NCBI GenBank assembly: GCA_022787565.1
Contig: JALFVN010000040.1
Coordinates: 1 to 64,000 of the forward strand
Source: Clostridiales bacterium
Lineage (GTDB): Bacteria > Bacillota > Clostridia > Oscillospirales > Oscillospiraceae
Reading direction: 5' to 3'
DNA: 64,000 bases
The notes under the pieces are model-generated. The model was not told the origin of the DNA and ran no database searches. It was given only the letters and a program-made list of their open reading frames with translations. The position numbers and the translations under genes are program-made. Of the stretch, positions 24,193 through 32,942 are shown piece by piece; the first letter of the stretch is position 1; every line of letters begins with the position of its first letter.

Positions 24193-24725
24193 GTCATCAG
24201 GCCGAGGAGGCTGACAGCGGAAAAACTGTCCCGGAGGATCAGCAGAAGCTCCTCTTCGCTCTCCTTTTTCCCCCGCTCTATCCATGCGGCAAGGATCCCC
24301 AGCATGACATGGGCCACGGTGGAGGAGAAATAGTCAAACCGGGCCGCGTCCGCAAAGAGCGCGGAGACATGTCCGGCCCTGGCTATGCAGCGGCGCAGGC
24401 TGCTGGTAAAAACAGCGGTTTTTCCCGACGAAAGTATGGCTTCCAGTAGCCGGCCGTGGGCATACCAGTAATGAAAGGCAGCAAGGTTCAAGGCGTCAGA
24501 GCCGCTGCGCAGAATCTCATCAAAGCCCCTGTCACAGAGCAGGGCAAGCACATCGTCCAGACTGTCAAAATTCCGATAGAAGGTGGAACGGCTGACGGTG
24601 GATGCCCGCTGAATATCGCTGATGCTTATTTGCGAAAAGGGCTTTTGCTCCAGACAGGCCAATAGCCCGGTGCAAATCAGTTCAACGGATTTTTCAGCCC
24701 GTTTATCCGTCTTGATGTGGTACAT
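24189..24725 (-). CDS. TetR/AcrR-family regulator
   Basis: A 178-residue regulator. The N-terminal helix-turn-helix (about 10-55) includes ISISDIQRASTVSRSTFYRN followed by FDSLDDVLALL. The C-terminal part resembles the short TetR_C group. It is divergent from the EFR1-type ferredoxin gene, and a TTGTA/TACAA-ended inverted repeat lies across that gene's promoter, so the ferredoxin gene is its probable target. Confidence 0.83.
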   Translation of the reverse strand: MYHIKTDKRAEKSVELICTGLLACLEQKPFSQISISDIQRASTVSRSTFYRNFDSLDDVLALLCDRGFDEILRSGSDALNLAAFHYWYAHGRLLEAILSSGKTAVFTSSLRRCIARAGHVSALFADAARFDYFSSTVAHVMLGILAAWIERGKKESEEELLLILRDSFSAVSLLGLMT

Positions 24726-24758
24726 AAAAGGCTCCTTTGTTTTACATTTTGCGGGACT

Positions 24759-24788
24759 ATTGTATCATAACAGAAAATCGTGTACAAT
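24759..24788 (+). promoter_or_regulatory. Promoter with overlapping inverted repeat, EFR1 gene
   Basis: TTGTAT (24760-24765) and TACAAT (24783-24788) are 17 bp apart. The ends ATTGTA and TACAAT are inverted, placing a possible TetR-type operator over the promoter. Confidence 0.6.
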
Positions 24789-24817
24789 GTTTTCATCATG
24801 AAAAAGGAGATGTCTTT

Positions 24818-25600
24818 ATGAGCAAAAACGTGATCTACTGCTATTCAGGCAGCGGAAACTGCCTGGACATCGCAAAAAACATTGCCAAAAAACTGGGCGA
24901 CACGGATATCGTGATGATGCGCAGCGCACCTGCCCTCACGGATGTGCGGGAGGCGGAGAGAGTGGGCTTTGTGTTCCCCTGCTACGCGGGCGGGCTTCCC
25001 GGCGATGTGGAGGAATATGTACGCAACGTGGCCGTGGGCTGTTCGGCGTACAAGTTTGCCGTGTGCAGCTTCGCCGCTTATCCCGGCGTGGGGCTGAGCG
25101 TAATCGACAGCATCGTGGGTCTGGACTACTGGGCGGGAATAAGCCACCAGTGCTCCTGCATCTGGCTCTTTCCCCACAAGCTGATGATGCCGCTTATGGG
25201 GCCGGAAAAGGCCCAGAAACGGGCGGAAGAACTGGCGGAAAAGGCGGCAGAGGATATTCTGGCAAAGAATAAGCGGCCCGGACGCCCCAGAGCGCTGCTT
25301 TTGAACAAGGCGGAGAGCGCGGTTTGGCCCAGTCTGACCAAACGCAAGGCAAAAAAACTCAGCGTGACGGAAAACTGCATCGGCTGCGGACAGTGCGCAG
25401 GACTCTGCCCCAGGGGGAATATCCGTCTGGAGGGCGAAAAGCCCCGGTTCGGCACGGACTGTATTCAGTGCCTGAGCTGCCTGCAATACTGCCCTAAGCA
25501 GGCCATCCACATGGGCGGCCCCACCGTGAAGCGGGAGCGCTACCACAATCCCAATGTGAGCGCCGCGGAGCTGACAGAGAAAGTGATCCATATCAAATAA
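24818..25600 (+). CDS. EFR1-family flavodoxin-ferredoxin protein
   Basis: A 260-residue redox protein. Residues 1 to about 150 resemble flavodoxin, starting VIYCYSGSGNCLDIAKNIAK, with FVFPCYAGGLPGDVEEYV. The C-terminal 75 residues hold two 4Fe-4S sites: CIGCGQCAGLCPRG and CIQCLSCLQYCPKQ. EFR1 proteins are widespread in anaerobes as electron carriers of unknown partner. I chose the ATG at 24818, after AAAGGAGATG. It is probably controlled by the divergent TetR gene. Confidence 0.9.
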   Translation: MSKNVIYCYSGSGNCLDIAKNIAKKLGDTDIVMMRSAPALTDVREAERVGFVFPCYAGGLPGDVEEYVRNVAVGCSAYKFAVCSFAAYPGVGLSVIDSIVGLDYWAGISHQCSCIWLFPHKLMMPLMGPEKAQKRAEELAEKAAEDILAKNKRPGRPRALLLNKAESAVWPSLTKRKAKKLSVTENCIGCGQCAGLCPRGNIRLEGEKPRFGTDCIQCLSCLQYCPKQAIHMGGPTVKRERYHNPNVSAAELTEKVIHIK

Positions 25601-25603
25601 AGA

Positions 25604-25632
25604 AACGGGCTGCCGCAGATGGGCAGCCCGTT
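25604..25632 (+). terminator. Stem-loop after the EFR1 gene
   Basis: AACGGGCTGCC pairs with GGCAGCCCGTT. The T-run is poor, so termination may be partial and the transporter downstream may be co-transcribed. Confidence 0.55.
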
Positions 25633-25657
25633 AAAGCCGCAGGAGAAAAGACAGAGA

Positions 25658-26599
25658 ATGAAGCTCAATGAAAAAACAATGCAGAAGACTGCCGTGGTGG
25701 TAGGTCTGGCAGTGCTTGCCAACTTGCTCTGGGGCAGCGCCGCGCCGGTGATCAAGATCGGTTACGGTCTGCTCCGGATACAGACGGATCATATTCCCTC
25801 CCTGATCCTCTTTGCCGGGGTTCGTTTTACTCTGGCAGGCGTGCTGGCGGTGCTGCTGGGGAGTCTGATGGGCGGAAAGCTGCTGCTGCCAAAGAAAAGC
25901 TCTCTTTCCAAAATCGCTGTGCTGGCTATGCTCCAGACGGTCATTCAGTACACCTTCTTTTATATCGGCTGCGCCCATGCCTCGGGGGTCAAGGTCTCCA
26001 TTGTGGTGGCCACCAATGTTTTCGTCGGCATCCTCATTTCCAGCCTGCTTTTCCGGCAGGAAAAGCTCAGCGGCCGGAAAATGATCGGCTGCCTGATCGG
26101 CTTTGCCGGGGTGGTGCTGGTGAATCTCTCCTCCTCCGGCGGGCTGGATCTCCAGATGAGCTTTGCCGGGGAGGGCTGCATTCTGCTGTCCACGGTGGCC
26201 TATGCCTTTTCCTATGTCACCATGAAGTCCTATTCCAAAGCCGAGGATCCGGTTATGCTCAGCGGCTATCAGTTCATCCTGGGCGGCCTGATCATGAGCT
26301 TCATCGGTCTGGCCTTCGGCGGCCGGCTGGGGACGGTGAACGGGCCCGGACTGCTCCTGCTTGTCTATCTGGCGCTGGTCTCTGCCGTGGCTTACAGCGT
26401 GTGGAGCCTGCTGATGAAGTATAACCCGGTGTCCCGGGTCAGCGTGTTTGGCTTTTCCAACCCGGTGTTCGGCGTGCTGCTGTCCGCCCTGCTGCTGGGT
26501 GAGCGCAACCAGGCCTTCGGCGCCCAGGGACTTATCGCGCTGGCGCTGGTATGTACCGGCATCCTGGTGGTCAACCGGGGCAAGAAAGAAGATCGGTGA
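25658..26599 (+). CDS. EamA-type drug/metabolite transporter
   Basis: A 313-residue membrane protein with ten predicted helices in two EamA repeats. The first repeat includes NLLWGSAAPVIKIGYGLL and FAGVRFTLAGVLAVLLG; the second GFSNPVFGVLLSALLLGE. Members export or exchange amino acids, sugars or drugs. The ATG at 25658 was chosen over an upstream in-frame ATG that overlaps the preceding stem-loop. The substrate is unknown. Confidence 0.88.
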   Translation: MKLNEKTMQKTAVVVGLAVLANLLWGSAAPVIKIGYGLLRIQTDHIPSLILFAGVRFTLAGVLAVLLGSLMGGKLLLPKKSSLSKIAVLAMLQTVIQYTFFYIGCAHASGVKVSIVVATNVFVGILISSLLFRQEKLSGRKMIGCLIGFAGVVLVNLSSSGGLDLQMSFAGEGCILLSTVAYAFSYVTMKSYSKAEDPVMLSGYQFILGGLIMSFIGLAFGGRLGTVNGPGLLLLVYLALVSAVAYSVWSLLMKYNPVSRVSVFGFSNPVFGVLLSALLLGERNQAFGAQGLIALALVCTGILVVNRGKKEDR

Positions 26600-26602
26600 A
26601 AA

Positions 26603-26634
26603 ACTACGGACTGTGTTTCAGCCCGTAGTTTTTT
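26603..26634. terminator. Terminator between convergent genes
   Basis: AACTACGG pairs with CCGTAGTT and is followed by TTTTT. It ends the transporter transcript. Confidence 0.75.
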
Positions 26635-27347
26635 TACCGGTGATAGATCCGTTTTACCTCGTCGGTCTCGCTGCCGTCGGCGTTGCGGAGGACCAGCAGG
26701 GGTTCAATTTTCATCCCGGGCTTTCCGCCCCGGCGGCCTTCGATCAGCACAAGATTCGGCGCAAGCTCCGCCCGGTGGCACACCAGACGCAGACGCTTGG
26801 GCTCAAGGCTGTGGCGGCTCATGCAGCAGAGAACCTCCGACAGCCGCTCCGGCTTGTGTACCAGAGCAAAAGTTCCGCCGGTACGGCAGAGAAAGGCGGC
26901 GGCAGTGCAGATGTCTTCCAGCGTACAGCTTATTTCCCCCCGGGCCGCAGCCCGGCCCCCATCCGGGGAGAGGGCGCCGCTGCCCAGCGGAAAATAGGGC
27001 GGGTTGGACACTACCAGATCAAAGCTGCCGGAGGGAAAAAGCTGTCTGTGCTGCCGGAGATCCCCGGTGACGATGCGGCTTCTGTCGGCCAGACCGTTGA
27101 CCGCCATGTTCTCTTCAGCCAGGACGGCCGCCTGGGGCAAAAGCTCAAGGCCGGTCATGTGCAGTCTGGGACTGCGGCTGAGAAGCAGCAGCCCGATAGC
27201 CCCGGAGGCACAGCCCAGGTCTATTCCATTAATGGCGGAGGCGATATTCACAAAATCGGCCAGCAGAACACAGTCGGTGCCGAGGCGGAAATGCTCTGCC
27301 TGACAAAAAAGCGGCCCGCCGGGCCACAGCTGTTCAAAGGTTCCCAT
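26634..27347 (-). CDS. tRNA1(Val) A37 N6-methyltransferase-like (TrmN6-type)
   Basis: A 237-residue class I SAM methyltransferase. Motif I is GIDLGCASGAIGLLL (about 44-58) and the amino-methyltransferase motif is VVSNPPYFPLG (about 113-123), as in enzymes that methylate an exocyclic amine of adenine. The opening FEQLWPGGPLFCQAEHFRLG and the later motifs match the YfiC/TrmN6 group acting on tRNA1(Val). I chose the ATG at 27347 (GGGGGAAACC before it); an upstream ATG would add a low-complexity extension through a terminator. Confidence 0.85.
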   Translation of the reverse strand: MGTFEQLWPGGPLFCQAEHFRLGTDCVLLADFVNIASAINGIDLGCASGAIGLLLLSRSPRLHMTGLELLPQAAVLAEENMAVNGLADRSRIVTGDLRQHRQLFPSGSFDLVVSNPPYFPLGSGALSPDGGRAAARGEISCTLEDICTAAAFLCRTGGTFALVHKPERLSEVLCCMSRHSLEPKRLRLVCHRAELAPNLVLIEGRRGGKPGMKIEPLLVLRNADGSETDEVKRIYHR

Positions 27348-27383
27348 GGTTTCCCCCAAAAAAGCGGATAAAATTGCGATAAA

Positions 27384-27420
27384 ATAGATGAAGGGGCGAT
27401 AAAATCGCCCCTTCATCTAT
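27384..27420 (-). terminator. Terminator of the small ferredoxin gene
   Basis: ATAGATGAAGGGGCGAT pairs perfectly with ATCGCCCCTTCATCTAT around AAA, with TTTTATC after it on the minus strand. Confidence 0.85.
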
Positions 27421-27428
27421 GTAGTGGA

Positions 27429-27599
27429 TTACTCCTGTACGATTGCTTCGGCAGGGCACTGGGCTGCGCAAGCGCCGCACTCAAGGCACTTCTCAGCGTC
27501 GATCTCGTAGTGAAGATCGCCCATGTCGATCGCTTCTGCGGGGCACTGCGCTGCGCAGGAACCGCAGGACAGGCACTCATCGGTAATAACAAAAGCCAT
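27429..27599 (-). CDS. 2[4Fe-4S] ferredoxin
   Basis: A 56-residue clostridial-type ferredoxin that carries low-potential electrons. Two mirrored cluster motifs are visible, CLSCGSCAAQCPAEAI and CLECGACAAQCPAEAI, each C-x2-C-x2-C-x3-C-P. The length is typical. It is monocistronic with a clear promoter and terminator, as expected for an abundant housekeeping electron carrier. Confidence 0.96.
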   Translation of the reverse strand: MAFVITDECLSCGSCAAQCPAEAIDMGDLHYEIDAEKCLECGACAAQCPAEAIVQE

Positions 27600-27646
27600 A
27601 ATGTTACCTCCGTATGTTATTTGACCTTCAGGTCATCGTATTGCTA

Positions 27647-27674
27647 ATTGTAACACATCTCCTGCAAAAATCAA
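27647..27674 (-). promoter_or_regulatory. Ferredoxin promoter
   Basis: TTGATT (27669-27674) and TACAAT (27647-27652) on the minus strand are 16 bp apart. A small palindrome, TGACCTTCAGGTCA (27622-27635), lies in the leader. Confidence 0.75.
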
Positions 27675-27806
27675 TTGAAATTTTTTTGAATCCCTATAAA
27701 TCCCAGGAAATCTGGCGATAATTTTCAAAACCGCTCCGGGCTTTCGCCCTAATCGGCGGCAAAAATGGGCGATAATCGTAAGAAGAACCTGACAAGGGGG
27801 TATACC

Positions 27807-30083
27807 ATGAGGAGCAACGAACAATTTACACAACGTGCGGAGCTTGCGATCGAGAAGGCCAGAGAGGCGGCAGGTGAGCTGGGCCACAGCTATGTAGGCA
27901 CCGAGCATCTGCTGCTGGGGATCCTGGGCGAAAGCGAGGGCCTGGGAGCCAGAATACTGAGGCAGCGGGGCGTGGACGAAAGAAAGCTGAGGGCTGCTGT
28001 CTGCAAACGTGCAGGAAAGGGCGTCCCCGGCACACCGGAGCATGGGCTCACCGTCCGTGCCCGGTTGGCAGTGGAAAAGGCTGCTGAGGAGACCGTCCGT
28101 CTGCGGCAGGGCTACATCGGCACCGAGCATCTGCTGCTGGGCGTCCTGCGGCAGAGCGAGTGCGGCGGCGTCATGGCCCTGACGGAGCTGGGGCTGGAGA
28201 TCAATGATATTTACACCGACATTATGGCGGTGTTCGGAAACCCGGGCTACAACGGCAAGGCCCAGACCGGCACTCTCCGCAGTACGGTGCGCCGGACGGA
28301 TACCAAGGTGCTGGATCAGTACAGCCGGGACCTGACGGAGCTTGCCGCCGAGGGCAAGATCGACCCGGTGGTGGGCCGTGGGGACGAGATACGGCGCACG
28401 GTGCAGATCCTCTCCCGGAGAACCAAGAATAACCCGGTGCTGGTGGGGGAGCCGGGCGTGGGAAAGACCGCCGTTGCGGAGGGGCTGGCCATACAGGTTG
28501 CTCAGGGAAAGACCACGGCGGAACTTGCCAACAAGCGCATTGTCTCCCTGGATATCCCGGCCATGCTGGCGGGGACCAAGTACCGGGGAGATTTTGAGGA
28601 GCGGGTCAAATCGGTACTGCGGGATGTGCGCCGGGCGGGAGATGTGATCCTGTTCATCGACGAGCTGCATACCATCATCGGCGCCGGAAGCGCCGAGGGG
28701 GCCATTGACGCAGCGAACATCTTAAAGCCCGCCCTGGGCCGGGGAGAGGTACAGATTATCGGCGCCACTACCCCGGAGGAATACCGCCGGCATATTGAAA
28801 AGGACGCGGCGCTGGAGCGCAGGTTTCAGCCGGTCAAGGTGGCGGAGCCTTCCCGGGAGCAGACCATGGACATGCTCCGCAGTCTCCGGGGCGCGCTGGA
28901 AAAGCACCACGACGTGAAAATTCTGGATGAAGCCCTGACCGCAGCCTATGAGCTGTCTGTCCGCTATATCAACGACCGCTTTCTGCCGGACAAGGCCATA
29001 GACCTGGTGGATGAGGCTGCGGCGGCAGTGCATGTGGAGGCGGGGACCGGGCAGAGCGCCGTCAGGATTGTGGACGCCGGTGCCATCGCCCAGGTGGTGT
29101 CGCTGTGGACCAACATCCCGGTCACCGGCCTGGATGAGGACGAGACAGAGCGGCTGAAAAATCTGGAGGCGCTGCTGAAATGCCGCATTGTGGGCCAGGA
29201 CGAGGCGGTGGCGGCGGTGGCAAAGGCCGTCCGCCGCAGCCGCGTCGGGCTGAAGGACCCGGACCGGCCGGTGGGCAGCTTCCTCTTTCTGGGGCCTACC
29301 GGCGTAGGGAAAACTGAGCTTTGCCGGGCGCTGGCCGCCACGGTGTACGGGGACGAGGGCGCCATGATCCGGCTGGACATGTCGGAGTACATGGAAAAGC
29401 ACAGCGTCAGCCGGCTGATCGGCTCGCCTCCCGGCTATGTGGGCTATGAGGACGGCGGCCAGCTGACAGAGCGGGTGCGGCGCAAGCCTTGGTCTGTGGT
29501 GCTCTTTGACGAGATCGAAAAAGCCCATGAGGACGTGTGGGGCATCCTTCTGCAGATCATGGACGACGGGCATCTGACCGACTCCGCCGGACGGAAGGTG
29601 GATTTTCGCAATACGGTGATCGTGATGACCTCCAACGTGGGAGCCAAGGCCATTACCGACGGGCGGCAGCCTCTGGGCTTTGCGGGGACGGAGACCGGGA
29701 AGGAGACGGACATGCGCCGCCGGGTCATGGAAGAGCTGAGGGAGACCTTCCGTCCGGAGTTTCTCAACCGCATTGACGAGACCATTGTTTTCCACCGGCT
29801 CAGTCAGGAGAATGTGGTGGAGATCACCCGGGGGATGCTCCGGCAGGTGAGGGAACGCTTCCGGGAGCTGGGGCTGGAGCTTTCCGTCCCGGAAGAGACG
29901 GTAAAGTGGCTGGCTTCGGCGGGCTATGACGACAAATTCGGCGCCCGCCCTCTGCGCCGGGCCGTGCAGCAGAGTATCGAGGATGCGGCTGCGGAGATGC
30001 TTCTGGAGGGAGACGTCTGCCCCGGCTGTATGCTCACGGCTCTTGTACGGGAGGGCAAGGTGGAGCTGACAACAGAACAGTAA
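27807..30083 (+). CDS. ClpC/ClpA-like AAA+ unfoldase lacking a middle domain
   Basis: A 758-residue HSP100 ATPase that unfolds proteins, probably for ClpP. Order: two Clp N repeats (about 1-140, [16 protein letters not shown] and [15 protein letters not shown]), first AAA module (Walker A GEPGVGKT, Walker B LFIDELHT), second AAA module (Walker [10 protein letters not shown], Walker [12 protein letters not shown]). A PLGF loop near 620 resembles the ClpP-contact loop. The coiled-coil middle domain that ClpC carries between [11 protein letters not shown] and [12 protein letters not shown] is missing, so the linker is ClpA-like. The ATG at 27807 follows AAGGGGG. No mcsAB or ctsR gene is adjacent. 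Confidence 0.88.
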   Translation: MRSNEQFTQRAELAIEKAREAAGELGHSYVGTEHLLLGILGESEGLGARILRQRGVDERKLRAAVCKRAGKGVPGTPEHGLTVRARLAVEKAAEETVRLRQGYIGTEHLLLGVLRQSECGGVMALTELGLEINDIYTDIMAVFGNPGYNGKAQTGTLRSTVRRTDTKVLDQYSRDLTELAAEGKIDPVVGRGDEIRRTVQILSRRTKNNPVLVGEPGVGKTAVAEGLAIQVAQGKTTAELANKRIVSLDIPAMLAGTKYRGDFEERVKSVLRDVRRAGDVILFIDELHTIIGAGSAEGAIDAANILKPALGRGEVQIIGATTPEEYRRHIEKDAALERRFQPVKVAEPSREQTMDMLRSLRGALEKHHDVKILDEALTAAYELSVRYINDRFLPDKAIDLVDEAAAAVHVEAGTGQSAVRIVDAGAIAQVVSLWTNIPVTGLDEDETERLKNLEALLKCRIVGQDEAVAAVAKAVRRSRVGLKDPDRPVGSFLFLGPTGVGKTELCRALAATVYGDEGAMIRLDMSEYMEKHSVSRLIGSPPGYVGYEDGGQLTERVRRKPWSVVLFDEIEKAHEDVWGILLQIMDDGHLTDSAGRKVDFRNTVIVMTSNVGAKAITDGRQPLGFAGTETGKETDMRRRVMEELRETFRPEFLNRIDETIVFHRLSQENVVEITRGMLRQVRERFRELGLELSVPEETVKWLASAGYDDKFGARPLRRAVQQSIEDAAAEMLLEGDVCPGCMLTALVREGKVELTTEQ

Positions 30084-30087
30084 ATGC

Positions 30088-30124
30088 AATCACCGGGGCG
30101 GCGTACACCGCCCCGGTGATTTTA
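30088..30124 (+). terminator. Terminator of the Clp gene
   Basis: AATCACCGGGGCGG pairs with CCGCCCCGGTGATT, followed by TTAC; the stem is very strong. Confidence 0.8.
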
Positions 30125-30163
30125 CATTTGTAAGATTTTCTTAAATTTATTTAAGCGATTTAC

Positions 30164-30192
30164 TTGACATAACAACAAAGGCACGGTAAAAT
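30164..30192 (+). promoter_or_regulatory. Promoter of rny
   Basis: TTGACA (30164-30169) and TAAAAT (30187-30192) are 17 bp apart, which puts the start point near 30199. Confidence 0.82.
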
Positions 30193-30198
30193 GACATG

Positions 30199-30347
30199 AA
30201 TAATATTTTTAAGGAGCATGGGGAAGCTCTGGCTGAATATTACTTTTCAATTTCGATGGGTTCGTTTTATGGCCCGTCTTGCTTTTAGATCAAAAGTTAA
30301 CAGCATGAATTGAACCACCGCAAAATTCTGAAAGAATGGAGGTGTGT
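30199..30347 (+). other. Long leader of the rny transcript
   Basis: About 150 bases separate the predicted start point from the rny start. They can fold: AATATT ends (30203 and about 30236) enclose an AGGAGC/GCTCT stem. No known riboswitch was recognised. RNase Y genes may autoregulate, so this leader is a candidate control region. Confidence 0.4.
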
Positions 30348-31907
30348 TTGCTTACTATGCCCTGGTATTTTTGGATCATTATTGTGGCTGTGATCATCGC
30401 AGTTGCTGTCGCGTGCTTCGCCCTTGGTATCTACTACCGCAAAAAAATTGCGGAGAGAGAGATCATCAGTGCCGAGGAAGAGGCAAAGCGTATTATCAAT
30501 GAGTCAATAAAGAGCGCCGAGAGCAAGAAGAGAGAGGCTCTCGTCGAGGCAAAGGAAGAAATACACAAAAACCGCTCCGAATATGAGCGGGAAGTAAAGG
30601 AACGCCGTGCGGACCTGCAGAAGCAGGAACGCCGCCTTCAGCAGAAGGAAGAAAACCTTGACCGGAAGATCGATTCCGTCGAGAAAAAGAGCGACACCCT
30701 GAACAACAAGATCGCCGCTGTGGAAGCACAGCAGCAGGAAGTGGCCCTGGTCAAGAAAAGCCAGCTGGAAATGCTGGAGAAGATCTCCGGCTTTTCCGTG
30801 GAGGAGGCCAAGACCTACCTGATCAACAACATCCGTGACGATGTGACCCACGAGATGGCCATGAAGATCAAGGAGATCGAGACCCAGTACAAGGAAGAAG
30901 CGGACGAAAAGGCGAGAGAGATCATCGCCACCGCCATCCAGCGCTGTGCCGCCGACCACGCAAGCGAGATCACCGTCTCTGTCGTACCCCTCCCCAACGA
31001 CGAGATGAAGGGCCGCATTATCGGCCGCGAAGGCCGCAACATCCGCAGCATCGAGACCCTTACCGGCTGCGACCTGATTATCGACGACACCCCCGAGACC
31101 ATCACCGTCTCCAGCTTTGACCCCGTCCGCCGCGAGGTGGCCCGCATCGCTTTGGAGAAGCTGATCCAGGACGGGCGTATCCACCCTGCCCGTATTGAGG
31201 AAATGGTTGCCAAGGCCCAGAAAGAGGTCAACGCCACCATCAAGGCCGAGGGCGAGCGTGCCGTGTTCGAGACCAATATCCACGGCCTGAATCCGGAGCT
31301 GATCAAGCTCCTGGGCCGCATGAGATACCGCACCAGCTACGGCCAGAACGTGCTGAACCACTCCATCGAGGTCTCCCATATCGCGGGCCTGCTGGCCTCT
31401 GAGCTGGGCGTGGATGTGAACACTGCCAAGCGCGCAGGTCTGCTCCACGATATCGGCAAGGCCATTGACCACGAGGTGGAGGGCAGCCATGTCACCATCG
31501 GCGTGGATCTGGCCCGCAAGTACAGGGAGTCTGAGGCTGTCATTCACGCCATCGAGGCCCACCACGGCGACGTGGAGCCCCACACGGTTGTGGCCTGCCT
31601 GGTCCAGGCGGCGGACGCCATCTCCGCCTCCCGCCCCGGCGCAAGACGCGAGAACATTGAAAACTATGTGAAGCGGCTGGAAAAGCTGGAAGAGGTCTCC
31701 AAGAGCTTCCCCGGCATCGCAAGCTCCTACGCCATCCAGGCCGGCCGCGAGATCCGCATCATGGTCAAGCCCGAGGATGTCAGCGAGGATCAGATGGTCC
31801 TGCTGGCCCGGGATATCGCCAAGAAGATCGAAGAAGAGCTGACTTACCCCGGTCAGATCAAGGTCCATCTTGTCCGCGAGACCAAGGCTGTGGACTACGC
31901 AAAGTAA
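30348..31907 (+). CDS. rny: Ribonuclease Y
   Basis: A 519-residue membrane-anchored endoribonuclease that starts mRNA decay. Order: one N-terminal membrane helix, a long charged coiled coil (about 30-200), a KH domain ([19 protein letters not shown], about 222-240) and an HD domain with [12 protein letters not shown] and [13 protein letters not shown] chose TTG at 30348 because GGAGG lies five bases before it; the ATG at 30336 overlaps that ribosome site and the ATG at 30357 is too far. Confidence 0.95.
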   Translation: MLTMPWYFWIIIVAVIIAVAVACFALGIYYRKKIAEREIISAEEEAKRIINESIKSAESKKREALVEAKEEIHKNRSEYEREVKERRADLQKQERRLQQKEENLDRKIDSVEKKSDTLNNKIAAVEAQQQEVALVKKSQLEMLEKISGFSVEEAKTYLINNIRDDVTHEMAMKIKEIETQYKEEADEKAREIIATAIQRCAADHASEITVSVVPLPNDEMKGRIIGREGRNIRSIETLTGCDLIIDDTPETITVSSFDPVRREVARIALEKLIQDGRIHPARIEEMVAKAQKEVNATIKAEGERAVFETNIHGLNPELIKLLGRMRYRTSYGQNVLNHSIEVSHIAGLLASELGVDVNTAKRAGLLHDIGKAIDHEVEGSHVTIGVDLARKYRESEAVIHAIEAHHGDVEPHTVVACLVQAADAISASRPGARRENIENYVKRLEKLEEVSKSFPGIASSYAIQAGREIRIMVKPEDVSEDQMVLLARDIAKKIEEELTYPGQIKVHLVRETKAVDYAK

Positions 31908-31920
31908 ATTCAAGAATAAG

Positions 31921-31957
31921 AATACGCAGCATGGGCTTGCCCATGCTGCGTATTTTT
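31921..31957 (+). terminator. rny terminator
   Basis: AATACGCAGCATGGGC pairs with GCCCATGCTGCGTATT, followed by TTTAT. Confidence 0.88.
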
Positions 31958-31973
31958 ATCCGGCGGGATGTAA

Positions 31974-32022
31974 AGGCTCCCCTTGTCAGGGGAGCTGTCA
32001 GCGAAGCTGACTGAGGGGTAGT
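31974..32022 (+). repeat. Dispersed repeat, GGCTCCCC/TCAGCGAAGCTGA type
   Basis: The segment GGCTCCCCTTGTCAGGGGAGC followed by TGTCAGCGAAGCTGACTGAGG consists of two consecutive small palindromes. This two-stem pattern is familiar from intergenic repeats of gut clostridia. It starts a 290-bp run of different repeats. Confidence 0.65.
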
Positions 32023-32024
32023 CA

Positions 32025-32131
32025 AAGTAAGAAGTAATAGTGAAAAGTGAATAGGTGTGGTGTCGCCTGTGGCGACAAATTTTAATCCGGCCGCTTTGCG
32101 GCCACCTCACTTCTTCACTCTTCACTATTCC
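32025..32131. repeat. Inverted-repeat-bounded intergenic element
   Basis: The left end (AAGTAATAGTGAAAAGTGAA) and right end (CACTTCTTCACTCTTCACTA) are imperfect inverted repeats of about 28 bp. Between them lie two stems, TGTCGCC/GGCGACA and GGCCGC/GCGGCC. There is no open frame; it looks like a small MITE-like element. Confidence 0.6.
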
Positions 32132-32138
32132 TTTCTCC

Positions 32139-32265
32139 CTCCAGGGGGAGGCAAACCCCTCCGCCCCCTTCGGGGGCACCTCCCCTGTTAGGGGAGGCAT
32201 GAAAAGTGCGTGTCAAAAGCCTTCCCCTTTGAGGGGAAGGTGGCCCGGAGGGTCGGATGAGGTGG
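32139..32265. repeat. Two further GC-rich palindromic repeats
   Basis: One block has CTCCAGGGGGAGG, CCCCCTTCGGGGG and CTCCCCTGTTAGGGGAG stems. The next has CTTCCCCTTTGAGGGGAAG followed by GTGGCCCGGAGGGTCGGATG. The whole 31974-32265 interval between rny and the sigma gene contains repeats and no gene. Confidence 0.6.
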
Positions 32266-32384
32266 CTTTCCCGGGCGTCTACGCAGTTCTCAGGATGACA
32301 GAAAAATTTTTTCTGATTTTCTGTGACATCCGCTGCCCTTTGTCGCCTTTACAGGTGAGATCTCAAAAAGGAAGGAACAAGCAC

Positions 32385-32942
32385 ATGGAGGATGAACGTA
32401 TCGTAAAGCTGTTCTGGGAGCGCTCGCAGGAGGCGCTGGCACAGACCCAGCAAAAATACGGCAGGCTTCTGCGCCGTGTTGCCGGGAATATCCTGGAGGA
32501 CCCCAGAGACGCGGAGGAGGCCGTGTCAGACGCCTATATGCGGTTGTGGAACGCCATCCCGCCGGAGCGCCCCCAAAATCTGACGGCCTTTGCCGCAAAA
32601 TTGGGCCGGAATGCGGCCTTTGACCTGGCGCGGCAGAAGCACAGGAAAAAACGGGACGACCGCTCTGATCTGCTGTTTTCCGAGCTGGACGAATGTATCC
32701 CTTCCCGAGAGGATACTGCCGCAAGGCTGGAGGAGCGGGAGCTGGCGGCGCTCATTAACCGCTGGCTGGGCACGCTGGACGGCGATTCCCGCAGACTTTT
32801 TGTGCGGCGCTATTTTTACCAGGACGGGCTGGAGGCGCTTGCGGCGGACTTCGGCTTGACAAAGCACAACGTGTCCGTGCGGCTTTACCGTCTGCGGCAG
32901 GGCCTGAAAGGCTGTTTGGAAAAGGAAGGTGTGGCAGTATGA
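32385..32942 (+). CDS. ECF-type sigma factor (first pair)
   Basis: A 185-residue sigma-70-family protein. Region 2 spans about 15-85 (EDPRDAEEAVSDAYMRLWNA, then LTAFAAKLGRNAAFDLAR). Region 4 lies near 130-180, with LEALAADFGLTKHNVSVRLY as its helix-turn-helix. AAAGGAAGG precedes the ATG. The stop overlaps the next ATG (ATGA), so sigma factor and membrane partner are co-translated, the usual layout for an ECF sigma factor and its anti-sigma factor. Confidence 0.85.
   Translation: MEDERIVKLFWERSQEALAQTQQKYGRLLRRVAGNILEDPRDAEEAVSDAYMRLWNAIPPERPQNLTAFAAKLGRNAAFDLARQKHRKKRDDRSDLLFSELDECIPSREDTAARLEERELAALINRWLGTLDGDSRRLFVRRYFYQDGLEALAADFGLTKHNVSVRLYRLRQGLKGCLEKEGVAV

Noticed and set aside
30199..30347. 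Known riboswitch in the rny leader
   Set aside because: No conserved aptamer core was recognised; kept only as a long leader.
32055..32384. N-terminal extension of the first sigma factor
   Set aside because: The extension translates repeat DNA; the sigma fold and ribosome site start at 32385.
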